Assembly: GCF_026745355.1 (NCBI RefSeq)
Contig: NC_079205.1
Coordinates: forward strand, 7,684,881 to 7,748,880
DNA length: 64,000 nucleotides
Direction: 5' to 3'
From: Beta vulgaris subsp. vulgaris
Lineage: Eukaryota > Streptophyta > Magnoliopsida > Caryophyllales > Amaranthaceae
The first letter of the stretch is position 1; each line of letters begins with the position of its first letter. Both the position numbers and the translations under genes were made by a program. The notes under the pieces are model-generated. The model worked only from the letters and a program-made list of their open reading frames with translations, was not told the DNA's origin and made no database searches. Positions 1 to 10,737 of this stretch are shown here, piece after piece.

Positions 1-1
1 T

Positions 2-2063
2 ATGGCAACAAGGTCCAGTGAATGGACACCTCGAAAAAAGGGATTTTGCATCGGAAGAATTTATCATGTGTCCCAGGACAGTGAAAAATTCTATTTGCGG
101 ACATTGTTAAATTTTGTGAAAGGTGCAACTGTTATGAAGACATACGCGTTGTTGATGGAGTACAATATGCAACATTCAAAGAAGCATGTTATGCTAGAGG
201 TTTGTTAGATGATGACAAAGAGTATATTGATGCTATAATTGAAGCTGGTTTTAGAGAATCTCAAGTATCTCCGCAATCTTTTCTGCATGCTATTGTTTCA
301 ATGCAGTTTGACAAAACCTGAGACTATTTGGGAAAAAACTTGGCACCTTCTTTCCGACGATATTTTACATAGACAACGTAGACTTCTCCAAGACACGGGT
401 ATATTTACTTTTATATCACTTTATGTAATAAATGTCTATACTAAATTATCTTACAGAAATAACTTAAATTTTTTCCTATCACACATTGTGTTCGTTTTTG
501 CAGCATTACGTCTAAGTGATGAACAGTTGAAAAACTTTGCTTTGGCTGACATCGAAGCTAAGTTACAGAAAGTATGGTAGCACCCTTCGTAAATTTACCG
601 GAATGCCATTTCCAAATCACTTGATTGTTCAATGGTCAAAATAAGCTCATTACGGGTGAGCTTTCGTATGACCAAGAGCAATTACAAAAGGGGTTTCAAG
701 ATCTTTATGCTGGAGTGACTGATGAGCATCGTGGAATTTATAATGAGATCATTCTGCTGTATTGCGCGGTAAAGGAGTGTATTCTTTGTATATGGTTTGG
801 AGGCACGGAAAGACATACCTGTGGAGATTATTATGTGCAGCATTAAGGCGTAAAGGGGAAATTGTTTTGCCAGTTGCATCAAAGTAGAATCGCCTCTTTG
901 TTGCTTCCATGTGGGAGAACTGCGCACTCTAGATTTGGCCTACCTATAAATGTCGATGAGAACTCAACATGTCATGGCATTAAGCCTGGATCGGACTTGA
1001 CAGGACTACTTATGAAGATAAATCTTATCATTTGGGATGAAGCTCCCATGATGCATAAATATTGCTTTGAAGCTCTTGATAGAAGCTTAAAGGATGTTAT
1101 GCAATCAATAAATCCAACAAATTGTTATATCCCATTTGGTGGTAAGGTGGTTGTGTTCGCTGGTGACTTAAGACAGATATTGCCTGTTATCCCAAAGGTA
1201 GCAGACAAGATATTGTATTTTCAGCAATCAATAGTTCTTATTTATGGGACTTTTGTCGTGTGCTTAGATTGACGCAAAATATGCATCTCAGAATAGGATC
1301 TGATAAGTCAAATCTGGAAGAAATTACGGAGTTCTCTGAGTGGATTTTGAATATTGGAGACGGCAAAGTTGGTGAACCGAATGATGGTGAAGCCAATATA
1401 GAAATTCCTCATGAAACATTGATATACAAAGGAGATGACCCTATTTCTGCAATAGTCGATAGCACATATCCTGATTTAGAAGATAACATCTGGGAAGCAA
1501 GTTATTTTCAAGAAAGAGCTATTCTTGCTCCAACTAATGAAATTACCGACATGGTTAATGATCGTGTTTTGTCACGCTTACCAGGTGAAGAAAGAACGTA
1601 CTTGAGTTCAGATGCGATTTCAATGGAGGAAGGGAATTTCGGAATACACGAGATGTATTCTACTGAATTTCTGAATACGATCAAGTGTGGTGGTTTACCA
1701 GTGATGGTACTACGGAATATTGATCAGACTTCTGGGCTTTGCAATGGTACTATGCTAGTCGTGAAGCACCTTGGCAATCGAATTATTGAGGCAGTTGTTA
1801 TATCTGGTAGTAATGTTGGTGATAAAGTTTTTATTCCGAGGATGACACTTACCCCATCAGATGCAACAAAGTTCCCCATAAAATTTCAAAGAAGACAATT
1901 CCCATTGGTTGTTTGTTTTGCAATGACAATCAATTACAGCCAAGGACAGTCCTTAGCGGCACGTTGGTTTATATCTCCCTCGACCAGTGTTCAGCCACGG
2001 ACAATTGTATGTGGCTATTTCAAGAGTTACAAGCAAAAAGGGTTTGAAAATCTTGATATGTGA
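2..2063 (+). pseudogene. Helitron PIF1-like helicase pseudogene (C-terminal part of Rep/helicase)
   Basis: Family role: the helicase of Helitron transposases unwinds DNA during rolling-circle transposition. What is visible is a series of pieces in different frames. 2-208 is a linker region. 239-580 contains an apparent intron ending in a T-rich tract plus CAG near 503. 690-850 carries a damaged Walker A loop in which the GGTGKT-type sequence is disrupted by a base change or indel. 862-1272 carries the Walker B motif (IIWDEAPM) and a GDLRQILPV motif. 1260-2063 continues through LRLTQNM, NGTMLVV and the motif VI-like CFAMTINYSQGQS near the end. The breaks at about 800-890 and 1250-1270 are frameshifts. 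The homologous gene in the second Helitron shows the same order. A cellular PIF1 helicase is unlikely because of the Helitron 3' end directly downstream. Confidence 0.85.
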
Positions 2064-2334
2064 TAAGGATCGTGGTAACTCATCCGTTACAACCAATGTG
2101 GTCTATAAGGAAGTTTTTCAAAATGTTTGAATTGTGTATATAATTGTAATTGACACCGTTTTTTATGTTTCAATAAAGAGAAAGTGTAAAAGTTTGTTCC
2201 TTTAATAATATGTTGTGTATTCGATTTGATTTCAAGTTTTATTTTCACACTCTCATTAAACAAAAATGTTATTGTCGCATTAATAATCTTTTTGTCTATA
2301 AAATAATTTATAACATAACCTAAAAATATGGCCT

Positions 2335-2365
2335 CCCGTGCATTTTTGCACGGGTTAAAAACTAG
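2335..2365 (+). other. Helitron 1 3' terminus: hairpin plus CTAG
   Basis: An 8-bp perfect stem CCCGTGCA/TGCACGGG with a TTTT loop lies at 2335-2354. CTAG ends at 2365 and the next base is T. This is the expected 3' end and host junction of a Helitron. Confidence 0.88.
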
Positions 2366-2790
2366 TTCCTAATTAATTTGCTTATGTGTTAATTTTATGG
2401 AATTCACAGCCACCAGCTTGCAAAACAATATTCACTTTCATTCTAATTGCTAAAAAAGAAAAAAGAAAAAAGAAAAAAGGAAATATATTATATGTATTTG
2501 AAATTAATGCAAAAACTAAATAAAAATGGATTGCACTCCTCAGATTAAGAAATAAAAAATATAGGCAAGTTGTTACTATGATGGTGATGTGTTAGCTCTT
2601 TGAAATTCATAGCCAAGGTTAAGCTATGCCCAACAAGTGTTCATGTAATCACGACAACATCTCGCCTTTTCAATTCAAATTTGCAACCTAATTATTATAG
2701 GAAACAAATCAATTAATATTGTATAACCACTAGACTAAGTTGTATTTATTATTATAAAATATTATATTAATAAATGAATTTTTTTTCTTA
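2366..2790. other. AT-rich stretch with no gene, probably part of a small Helitron
   Basis: No ORF of interest. The right-hand part (from about 2725) resembles the sequence upstream of a second Helitron-type 3' end at 56660-56722: both contain a CCACTAGAC/ACACTAGACC-type word and an AATATTAATAAATG-type word. It may therefore be the body of a short non-autonomous Helitron whose 5' end I cannot place. Confidence 0.4.
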
Positions 2791-2820
2791 CCCGGGACAT
2801 AGCCCGGGCCTAATAATTAG
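2791..2820 (+). other. Second Helitron-type 3' terminus (CCCGGG hairpin)
   Basis: CCCGGG-acatag-CCCGGG hairpin at 2791-2808, followed by CCTAATAATTAG and T. A near-identical end with canonical CTAG occurs at 56723-56752, so the two are members of one short family. The last four bases here are TTAG rather than CTAG, a likely point mutation. Confidence 0.6.
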
Positions 2821-3092
2821 TTGAGAACTAAAAAGTCGCCTCAAATTTAACTAGCAACTTCAATTCGTTTAATACCGGCAACAACATTACATTTTTGGAT
2901 GCAAATTTTTAACTTTTTTTGGCAGGCAACAAATCAGCATCATAATACAATTAATCGTAAAAATCATCTTCAATTTAGGATTGCTCTGTGTCAAGTGTCA
3001 ACCGAGTCAGTAATAAATCATGATTGATATCATTAATCCGAGTATCTGTTATTCTAGGCATTTTGCAGTATTGCACAATCAACCATTTATTA

Positions 3093-3450
3093 CTCTCTCC
3101 GTTCCATAATATAAGCCCTGATTATGTTTTCAGGCGAGGATTAAGGTAAAGTGGAAAAAATATTTATTTTTATCGGAAAACATCTATATTGTTTTTCTTT
3201 TTAATAAAAAATAAAATTTGAACATTAATGTTGCATGGTTTAATGTGTAGAAGAGTTCAATGGGAAAAAAGATTTCATTTTATCATTAATAATGGTGTAT
3301 TAGAAGCTGAAATTATAAGAACTTTATGGAAATTAAATTAGTTTCATGAGAGTATTTTTGACATAATTATTGATTTAAAATAGAAGTAAGACTTATATTT
3401 TGGCCTTTTGATAGGAATTAAAGGGGACTTATATTATGGGACGGAAGGAG
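3093..3450. mobile_element. Stowaway-like MITE (Tc1/mariner type)
   Basis: Terminal inverted repeats begin CTCTCTCCGTTCCATAATAT on the left and end with the complementary ATATTATGGGACGGAAGGAG on the right. They are flanked by TA on both sides (3091-3092 and 3451-3452). The CTCCNTCCGT-type end and TA duplication are diagnostic of Stowaway. No coding capacity; 358 bp. Confidence 0.88.
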
Positions 3451-3732
3451 TACTACTATACTATATATTACAAGAGATTTACTTTTTCTTTTAAAAGAAC
3501 AAGAAATTTACTTTACTATACCAAAAAAATAAAACTAAAAACACTAAAGAGTGAAAAGTATTTTTCTTATTTCTTGGCTTTGTACCTCTTTCAAAAACTC
3601 AAAACAACAAAGAGGGGCCATAAGCATAAAAGTGCAATTAAAGAGAGAAACGAAAATTAATAATAATAATGGAAAGGCACCGTCTATTTAGAAGTTACAA
3701 TAACAAAGGTACAATTTTTTATAAATCTTATA

Positions 3733-3913
3733 CTTCCTCTGTTCTGAATTAAATGCAACAAATTCACTTTTATACATGCCGATGTATTATTTTGACCACA
3801 AATATTTATAATTACATAAAAGTAAAAATTACAAAAGTTACATTTTATGAAAGTAAGTCAGGAGAACAAATCTAACAAGATCCTACTTTGGCCCTTTGAT
3901 AGGAATTAAATGA
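3733..3913. mobile_element. Probable truncated Stowaway-like MITE
   Basis: A left end CTTCCTCTGTTCTGAATTAA preceded by TA resembles the Stowaway termini elsewhere in the window. Bases 3888-3913 (TTTGGCCCTTTGATAGGAAT) repeat a segment just inside the right end of the 3093-3450 element, but the expected right terminus is absent. The element seems cut off where the G-rich minisatellite starts. Confidence 0.4.
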
Positions 3914-4345
3914 GGGTGGGAAAGGGGGAGGCGCAGGATTCGATTTGACGGGGTGAGGAGGGGGAGGCGCGGTCGGAGGGTTGGGGGAGGGGAAGCGATT
4001 TTCCGGCGGGGGAAGGGGAGGCGCGGGATTCGAAGGGGAGCAGGGAGGGGGAGCGATTTTCCGGCAGGGGGAAGGGGAGGGGAGGCGCGGGATTCGAAGG
4101 GGGACGGGGAGGGGGAGCGATTTTTTCCGGCGGGGGAGGGGGAGCCACGGGATTCGAAGGGGGAAGGGGAGGGGGTGGTTGGGATGTTGTTGTTGTGGGT
4201 GGGGTGGGGATGGTGTTGTTGTGGGTCAATGGGTGGTTTTCAGTTTTTGGGTGGGTTAATGGGTGGGTTTTCAGTTTTGGATGGGTTAATGGGTGTCAGT
4301 TTTGGGTGGGTTAATGGGTGGGTTATCAATTTTTGGATGGGCTAA
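3914..4345 (+). repeat. G-rich minisatellite with strong strand asymmetry
   Basis: Two adjacent tandem arrays. At 3914-4180 a degenerate unit of about 60-65 bp, built on GGGAGGGGGAGCGATTTTCC and CGGGATTCGAAGG, is repeated about four times. At 4190-4345 a unit of about 30 bp containing GGGTTAATGGGTGGG is repeated about five times. Nearly all G runs are on the plus strand. Open frames on either strand (Gly/Arg or Pro/Ser rich) are composition artefacts. Confidence 0.8.
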
Positions 4346-4680
4346 TGGGTGGGTTAATTGGTAAACTTTTTTATTTACCAATTTACCAGGTTACAGATCA
4401 TTTATCCTAATTAAGGTTAATGGTGCTATAAAGCTGACTTGACTAGGAATAATCAAAAGTTAGACTTGAAATTGGAAGACCACGCAAAGGTTAACTTAAT
4501 TAAAATAATTTTTCCTCAGTAATATCACAAATTAGTAACATCCTAAGTGATTAGTTTCATGATTTCGTATGTGGAAAAAAACAGTGATAATTATTAGTTA
4601 GTTATAATGTGAACTTTAGTGATGATGAATTTTGATGGTGTCATTTGTAAGACGAGTTTTTTTATAGTTATGTAAGATGA

Positions 4681-6165
4681 CACGAGTAGAAAAACGACGA
4701 TTTGCGTCTCACCATCTGCGTCGCCCAATAGGACAAACGTCGCAGATGACTCATTTGCGTCGCATGCAATAAGGAATCAACGCAAAATACGACCTATGCG
4801 CGTCGCATGAAGCCCACGTGTGACGCAAATAGTCATCTGCATCGCATCCCCCCTCACGTCTGACGCTAATGATTCTCCCTCTCTCTCGCACACTTGCACA
4901 TGAATAGGTTTTATTTTACGTCGGACCTCATGGTCCATCCGACGCAGATCTGCGGCCCACCAACCAAACATTTAAACTAAAAACTCTAGCGCCCCTTAAC
5001 TCAAATCAACACTCTCTCACTCTCAAATTCTCTCACTCTCAAATGCTTAACCACGCCCCTTCTCACATTCTCTCACTCTCAAATTCTCCATTCTTACTCT
5101 CACTCTGTGAATCATCTTCCCTTTTTTTACTCTCACTCTCACATCTTGCAAACGAACGAATCACATCATATTGGCGACTTCAGCGGACAACTTCAGCGCA
5201 CGACTATATTGGCGAACGAATTTTCCGGCGAATCACATCATCTTCCGTTTTCTCTCTCGCTTTGACAGGTTTGAATTTGTTTCACTTTTTAAATCTGATA
5301 TGTTTTTTCATTTTTGGATCTGATTTTTCTATTTTAGTTTTCAAATATGAAAATTCGTTTTTCATTTTCAGATCTGAAAAATAAAAATTTAGTTCATGCA
5401 AATGAAAAATAAAAACTTTAATCCTTTCGTTTTTATTTCTATTTTTGTATCAAATTTTTTTTGTTTACTTTTTGGCATTTTTGTAGTTTATTTTCAGATT
5501 TCGAATTTTCTTTTTAACCTTCAGATCTGGAATTGGTTCTTCTCGAAGTTGTCTCCCTCGAACACATCGAAAAACGTCGGCCGTTGCAATGTTCCTTTAT
5601 TAGATTCAGTTTTAATTTTGCATTTTTTTTTACATATTTACAATGTAGTTTTTTTAGTATATATTGTATATATTTTTTTACATATGTTTGTATCTAATAT
5701 CTACATATTAATGCAAAAATTCGATTGCGATTTTAAGTCATATTGTGGGAATTATTTGCTTTTGGAAACATGTCTTGATTTACCTAGATAAATAGTGAAT
5801 CAAAACATGCAATACTCTGAGTTTGAGTGCAAAAAAAGTTGATTTTTTTTTTAAAAAAAATGCAAATTTCAGTAATTTGCGTCGCACCTAGAGCCAAATG
5901 CGACGCAGATGAGCATCATTTGCATCGCATGTGGCAGTAGGTGCGACGCAAATTACTGTTGCTAACAGCTGCTGGGCATTGGCGTATCTCCCATCTGCGT
6001 CGTATGTTGGGATATGTGCAACGCAGATGATTAATCATCTGCGTCGTGTGCTTGTCTGACACAGATACTGTCTCTCTCATCTGCGTCGAGACATGTTCCG
6101 TCGAACCAAGGTCCGAGGCAAATGGTGGTCCAGGTCCGATGCAAATTGTTGGTTCTTTACTAGTG
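4681..6165. mobile_element. CACTA-like non-autonomous element, family A copy 1
   Basis: It starts CACGAGTAGAAAAACG and ends TTCTTTACTAGTG, a slightly altered CACTAGTAGAAA inverted terminus, flanked by TGA on both sides (4678-4680 and 6166-6168). About 200-300 bp inside each end are packed with direct and inverted copies of TTTGCGTCGCA or CATCTGCGTCGC, as expected of CACTA subterminal transposase-binding repeats. The middle has a CT-rich leader-like block (5000-5140) followed by T-rich, intron-like sequence. No transposase. Confidence 0.85.
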
Positions 6166-6302
6166 TGAGTATAATTAAAAAGGTTTCTTTCCTTTAAGTT
6201 TCATAAATCTCATGTACAAACACAAAAGAATAAACACTTTATGTGCTAACACATGATATTAGAGCAATTATCAACTCTAAGAATAACAAAATAGCCAATG
6301 TA

Positions 6303-7354
6303 CACTAATGGAAAAATGAAGAAGGGCTACGCTGAAAAAGGCCTGTAGGGTTGCGCTTTTTGACAGCAGCTCTTTCAATAGCAGCCCTTCACAATTTAAG
6401 TAGGGCTGCGCTAGAAAAGCGCAGCCCTTCCTACCAAAAAAAAAAAAATTTTTTTTTTTTTGACATTTTTTACTCATAATCTCACATTTTCTGAAATTAT
6501 ACAGAAGAGAAACGAAAATAAACCCAAAACAAAAAAAAGAACGAAACGAAAATGAAAAAAAGGAACAAAAACTAATATACAGAAGAGAAGAAATAATAGA
6601 TCTGAAAATACAAGAACATTAATCAAAACGAAGATGAAAATACAAGAACATTAATCAAAACAAAGAGAAGTATACAAGAACATTAAATCAAAACAAAGAG
6701 AAGTATACAAGAACATTAATCAAAACAAAGAGAAGTATACAAGAACATTAATCAAAACAAAGAGAAGTATACAAGAACATTATAGATCTGAAAATACAAG
6801 AACTACCTCCAAACATTAACCTAATAATGTTTAAATACATAAAACAAAACCCTAATACATAATTAAGGAAAAAAAAAATTCGGAAAAACTTAAAATGCCT
6901 ATTTGGAGGCTTAAACGAACTCGAATGACTTAAAAAGCCTAAACATCACGGCATAGCCGTGAGTTTGACTCGTTGGCCCGTTCCGCTTCCGAAAAGGTAT
7001 CACAATAGGCAATCGGACTCCGTCTGCATGATTCGTGCAAATCATTTCAGGCTTTTTGTCGCGTTTGTCCATTTCTGGGAGTTTTTGAGAGAGAAGAAAG
7101 GATGAGAGAGAAGGAGGAAAGGGAGGAGGGTTGTGAGAGAGGAGAGAGAAGGAGGAAAATGGATGAGGGACGTGAGAGAGGAGAGAGAAGGAGGGATAAT
7201 ATACTGAATCCCGCTCAATATTTCAAAGCCCACGATTTTTTTATTTCAAATTTTTTTAAGAAGGGTTGCGCTTTTGTTCAAAGCGTAGCCCTACTTAGAC
7301 AGAAGGGCTGCGCTTTTTACAAAAGCGCAACCCTTCCTTTTTTTTCCCCTAGTG
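6303..7354. mobile_element. CACTA-like non-autonomous element, family B copy 1
   Basis: Ends CACTAATGGAAAAATG and the inverted TTTTCCCCTAGTG, with GTA duplicated at 6300-6302 and 7355-7357. The subterminal word is GAAGGGCTGCGC/GCGCAGCCCTTC, quite unlike family A. The interior holds a short minisatellite and an AG-rich block near 7090-7195, the complement of the CT-rich block in other families. It pairs with the copy at 19905-21266. Confidence 0.88.
6602..6790. repeat. Minisatellite inside family B element (about 33-36 bp unit)
   Basis: At least five tandem copies of a unit containing ACAAGAACATTAATCAAAAC followed by AAAGAGAAGTAT. A longer version of the same array occupies 20270-20595 in the second family B copy. 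Confidence 0.8.
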
Positions 7355-7357
7355 GTA

Positions 7358-8148
7358 AATATTTCACTTTAATAAAAGAAGCCATTTATAAAATTTTATT
7401 TGGCTAGCCTATCCCTAGCCATTCTAAAATTCATTCACACAATTCGAGATGAATAATTAAAACGAAGATCCAAGAGTACCGAAACAAGATGCTCATGTTA
7501 AGAAGGGAGGGGGTTCAAAACGACATGCATATCATATAGGTATGTATTAATCTAACCATTTTTTGTTCACTTTTATATGTGAATATATGATATTTTTTTT
7601 TGTAATAAATACATTAGATTAAATGATTAAATTACAATTTAACTATAAATAAATTACAATAACTAATTATTACATCAAATATTTCACGGTATAGATGGAA
7701 TATCAAATATTTATATTAAAAGCTAATTATATACGAATTAGTAGGTCATTTTTTAAAAGCAATAAAAGATAATATATAAATAGTCTAATATATAAGTATT
7801 AGGATTCTCACCTAAATTCTTCATAAAACTTGTGCCATTTGGTGTAAACTTTCTGAGTTCACTCATGTTATTCGAATGCATTTCCACATGTAAAAATGAC
7901 AAAAAAAAGGTATTATTATTACAATGGAAAATATATTTTAAACTACAACTTACTATTTATGAATTTGTTAAATTTCATAAATAGAAAATATGATATGTAT
8001 ATGTATTTTGTTTGCATGGCAATATGTACATGTATTATTTATAGAAGTATTTCTTCTTATAAAATATATGATTGATTAGCATACTTATTCGAAACCCAAT
8101 CAAACATTAATGAAATACCAATTGTTTTGTTCTATATTTGCAATAATC
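7358..8148. other. AT-rich sequence, possibly 5' region of Helitron 2
   Basis: No gene recognised. It lies between a family B element and a SINE. A short stretch at 7450-7540 ending in a possible splice donor (ATAGGTATGT) could be an early Helitron exon, because Helitron coding remnants in the same orientation begin at about 12.1 kb after an apparent splice acceptor. This is inference only. Confidence 0.3.
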
Positions 8149-8165
8149 ATCTTCTCAGTCGTCTT

Positions 8166-8401
8166 GAGAATCATGTGAGAGTCCGATGGTTGGAGCTCCC
8201 ACCTCCCAACCTCATGGTCGGGAGTTCGATTCTCATCAACCCCATATTTGGGGTGTTTGTGTGGATTTATGCTTCTGGGTATAAATCCCCAGTTTATAGT
8301 CTTTGGAAGTTTCCTTATGAGTTGGGATCCCCTTCTTACCCCCTACTCTAGCTCATGAGGGTTGAGCCTACTTGGGCCAGTAAATTACCGAATAAAAAAA
8401 A
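8166..8401 (+). mobile_element. tRNA-derived SINE
   Basis: The element begins near GAGAATCATGTGAGAGTCCG, with an A-box-like segment (CCGATGGTTGGAGC). A B-box-like segment GGGAGTTCGATTCTC follows about 40 bases later, and the element ends in a short oligo-A tail (8392-8401). It is flanked by 17-bp imperfect direct repeats, ATCTTCTCAGTCGTCTT at 8149-8165 and ATCTTCTAAGTCATCTT at 8402-8418, consistent with LINE-mediated target-primed insertion. Non-coding Pol III-type element. Confidence 0.82.
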
Positions 8402-8897
8402 ATCTTCTAAGTCATCTTTTGATGCACCGCTAGACATTTACTTCTAATAATAATCCTACCAGCATTGTTATTAATGGTATATGATTTATATATATTTTGA
8501 TATTTAATGATTATTATTTTTATTAAACGATAAAACAAAATTATATGCAAAATCTCATGCTCATATTTATATGAATTTTAGTTTAGTGTAACAATCTGCT
8601 TCACATATCGCCAGAAATAAAAGAAAGCTCATTTTGTTAGAAAAAAAAACTCGAGGTATGAATTCTCTACTTTCAAAGTTATGATGGTATTCCATAATTA
8701 TGTTCATTTATTAGTTTCGATTAACAAAAACGCAAAAATAATACGCAGTTCTATGGTTTATGGAGATATGTTGGAATTGGCACAATCTCATAGTCAGGTT
8801 AGATATAAGAGACATGTACGTGGGTCAAAGTTCAAATATCCATAAATCAGTTACATGCAGAATTATAAACAGTATTAATTTATTATTTATTTATCTA

Positions 8898-10562
8898 CAC
8901 TAGTACAAAAAAAAGTTGATTTGCGTCCCATGATTTGCGTCGGACAGTTATAGAAACGACACATATAGGAAAATTTCGTCGTGTTCTAGTTCATGCGACG
9001 CAAATTAAATAAAAATGTGCGTCGGATCTTGCCTTCCATCTGACGCAAATTATTGACTTGCGTCGAATGGCAATAAGGTGCGTTGCAAATCACCTATTAA
9101 CTATCTGTGTCGCATGTCATAAGAGGTGCATTGCAAACTCACCTTATAATATAAATTCACCCCCACTTCTTCCATTCATCTGACCTAATTCATCAGCAAC
9201 TGTTCCTCTTCTTCTCACCTACCTTCTCCCTCATCTCATCTCTCTCACCTACCTTCATCTCCCTCATGTTTCGCATCTCATCTCTCACATTCCTTCACGC
9301 TCATCTCTCACCTTAATTACGTCATCTATCTCGTCTCCTTCCACTTGCAAATCTACGAAGGAACACCCCACCTTCCTTCATCTCGTCTCTCCTTCCACCT
9401 GCAAATCTACGAAGGGCGCCAAAAGTGAAGGCATCTCTCTCAACTCTCCGTCGCATCAAGCACTGAGCGATAATCCCTAGTTCGTCTCTCTTTCTCTCCT
9501 TCACCTAGTGAGTCTAATTCCAGATTTAATCGCTCTGCTAAAAGAAAAACCCCATCTCTTAATTTGGTAATTACCTTTCTTTCTTTTTTATTTAATTTGA
9601 TTTTATTCTCTAAGTTGTTTAATTTACAATTGAATTTCTAGGTTTTTAAGTTTTGTTATAGTGCTGATTTGGGTTTTTTTTTTTTTTTTATCTGCTGAAT
9701 GTAGAGAAAAGATGAATTGGAAAAACGTTTAAGAGATAGAATGCTTACTCAACAGCAACTCAATGAAATTGAAGCATCCAGCAACGAAATTGAAGTAGCC
9801 AGCAACGAAATTGAAGCAGCGAGCAACGAAAGGACAACACTTTCCTCAGATCTAAAGGTTGCATAGTGGATGAGTTCTTATATTAGTTGAATTTTGTTTT
9901 AGTTTATATTAGTTACATTTTGTTTTTTCTGTTTCTCCTAATGTATCAAAAAAAAATCCAGAATTCCAGAGCGTTAAGTAGCGAGTAGTGCAATGAATTT
10001 ATTTTTTTATTTTTTTAGTTTATTTTTCATTTTTTAGGTTTGGGTACTCCTTTATATTTTTTGTACACATAAATTCCAGAACATTAATTGATCCTTGTTT
10101 TATTTTCGGTATTGATTTCAAATTCTTGTTTTAGTTTTCATTTTTTGTATACAAAAATTCCAGTTCACTTGAATTCAACTCATTTAGTTTTCATTTTTTA
10201 GGTTTGGGTACTGATCTCAAATAAGTTTTTTAGTGGGATATGGTTTATTGATGCAAGACAGAAAAGTATGAGGTAGAGAGAATTTGCGTCGCATGCTGGG
10301 CCATATGTGACGCAAATGGTTAACATCTGCGCCGCATGTAGCTTTGTGTGCGACGCAAATGATAGACACATTGGTGCTAGCTGGGCGTCTTGTGCGTTGG
10401 ACTTCAAGTTGCATGTGACGCAAATAGCTAACATCTGCGACGTATCCTCATCCGATGCATATCATGTTTCACAAATTTGCGTCGAGACCTGTGCCGTCGG
10501 ACCTAGGTCCGACGCAAATAGTGGTCCCAGGTCTGACGCAAATTGTTAGTTCTCTACTAGTG
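8898..10562. mobile_element. CACTA-like non-autonomous element, family A copy 2 (carries an exon-like segment)
   Basis: Starts CACTAGTACAAAAA, ends TTCTCTACTAGTG, flanked by CTA at 8895-8897 and 10563-10565. Subterminal repeats are the same TTTGCGTCGCA words as at 4681-6165, including a shared right-end block ACCTAGGTCCGACGCAAAT. The interior shows a CT-rich leader (9165-9520), T-rich intron-like sequence and a short open exon-like piece at 9705-9857. This makes it look like a gene-capturing (Pack-type) CACTA derivative. Confidence 0.87.
9705..9857 (+). pseudogene. Captured exon-like segment encoding a short coiled coil (unrecognised)
   Basis: Behind a long T tract and an acceptor-like TGTAG, 51 codons stay open to a donor-like AAAG/GTTG (an in-frame stop follows at 9864-9866). 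The peptide is strongly charged and helical: it starts RKDELEKRLRDRM, then repeats the unit (S)NEIEAAS about three times. The bases repeat as CAACGAAATTGAAG, so part of the length came from slippage. I do not recognise the parent gene. It is not a transposase motif, and its position inside a CACTA-like element suggests transduplication of a host exon. A chance frame is the alternative. Confidence 0.4.
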
Positions 10563-10737
10563 CTATATCAAATCTAAAATGTATTATTGTTTACGACTTT
10601 TATAAAGATGAAAATATTGAATCAACTACTTGTGACCAATTATCGTTCAAGATGAGTGTCTTACATAAGATAATAGTGACAACAACGTCAATGATATGGA
10701 TATCGTCACAGGTTGGCATATCATTTCTACAACTTAT

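Larger units (their letters stand above)
1..2365 (+). mobile_element. Helitron 1, 3' portion (5' end outside window)
   Basis: Decayed plant Helitron running into the window from the left. It holds remnants of the C-terminal, PIF1-like helicase half of a Rep/helicase protein, then about 300 bp of AT-rich 3' sequence. It ends in a GC hairpin (stem 2335-2342 with 2347-2354), eight bases and CTAG at 2362-2365, followed by T. A hairpin about 10 bases before CTRR, with insertion before T, is the standard Helitron 3' signature. The coding part resembles the second Helitron copy at 12.1-21.6 kb, so both probably belong to one family. The helicase is broken by several frameshifts, so this copy is not autonomous. 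Confidence 0.88.

Noticed and set aside
3906..4345. Overlapping open frames rich in Gly/Arg or Pro/Ser on both strands
   Set aside because: They follow from the G-rich tandem repeat; several frames are open at once and no domain is visible.
8188..8240. Functional tRNA gene
   Set aside because: The A- and B-box-like segments are there, but no cloverleaf with a proper acceptor stem forms, and the poly-A tail and target duplications show it is a SINE.
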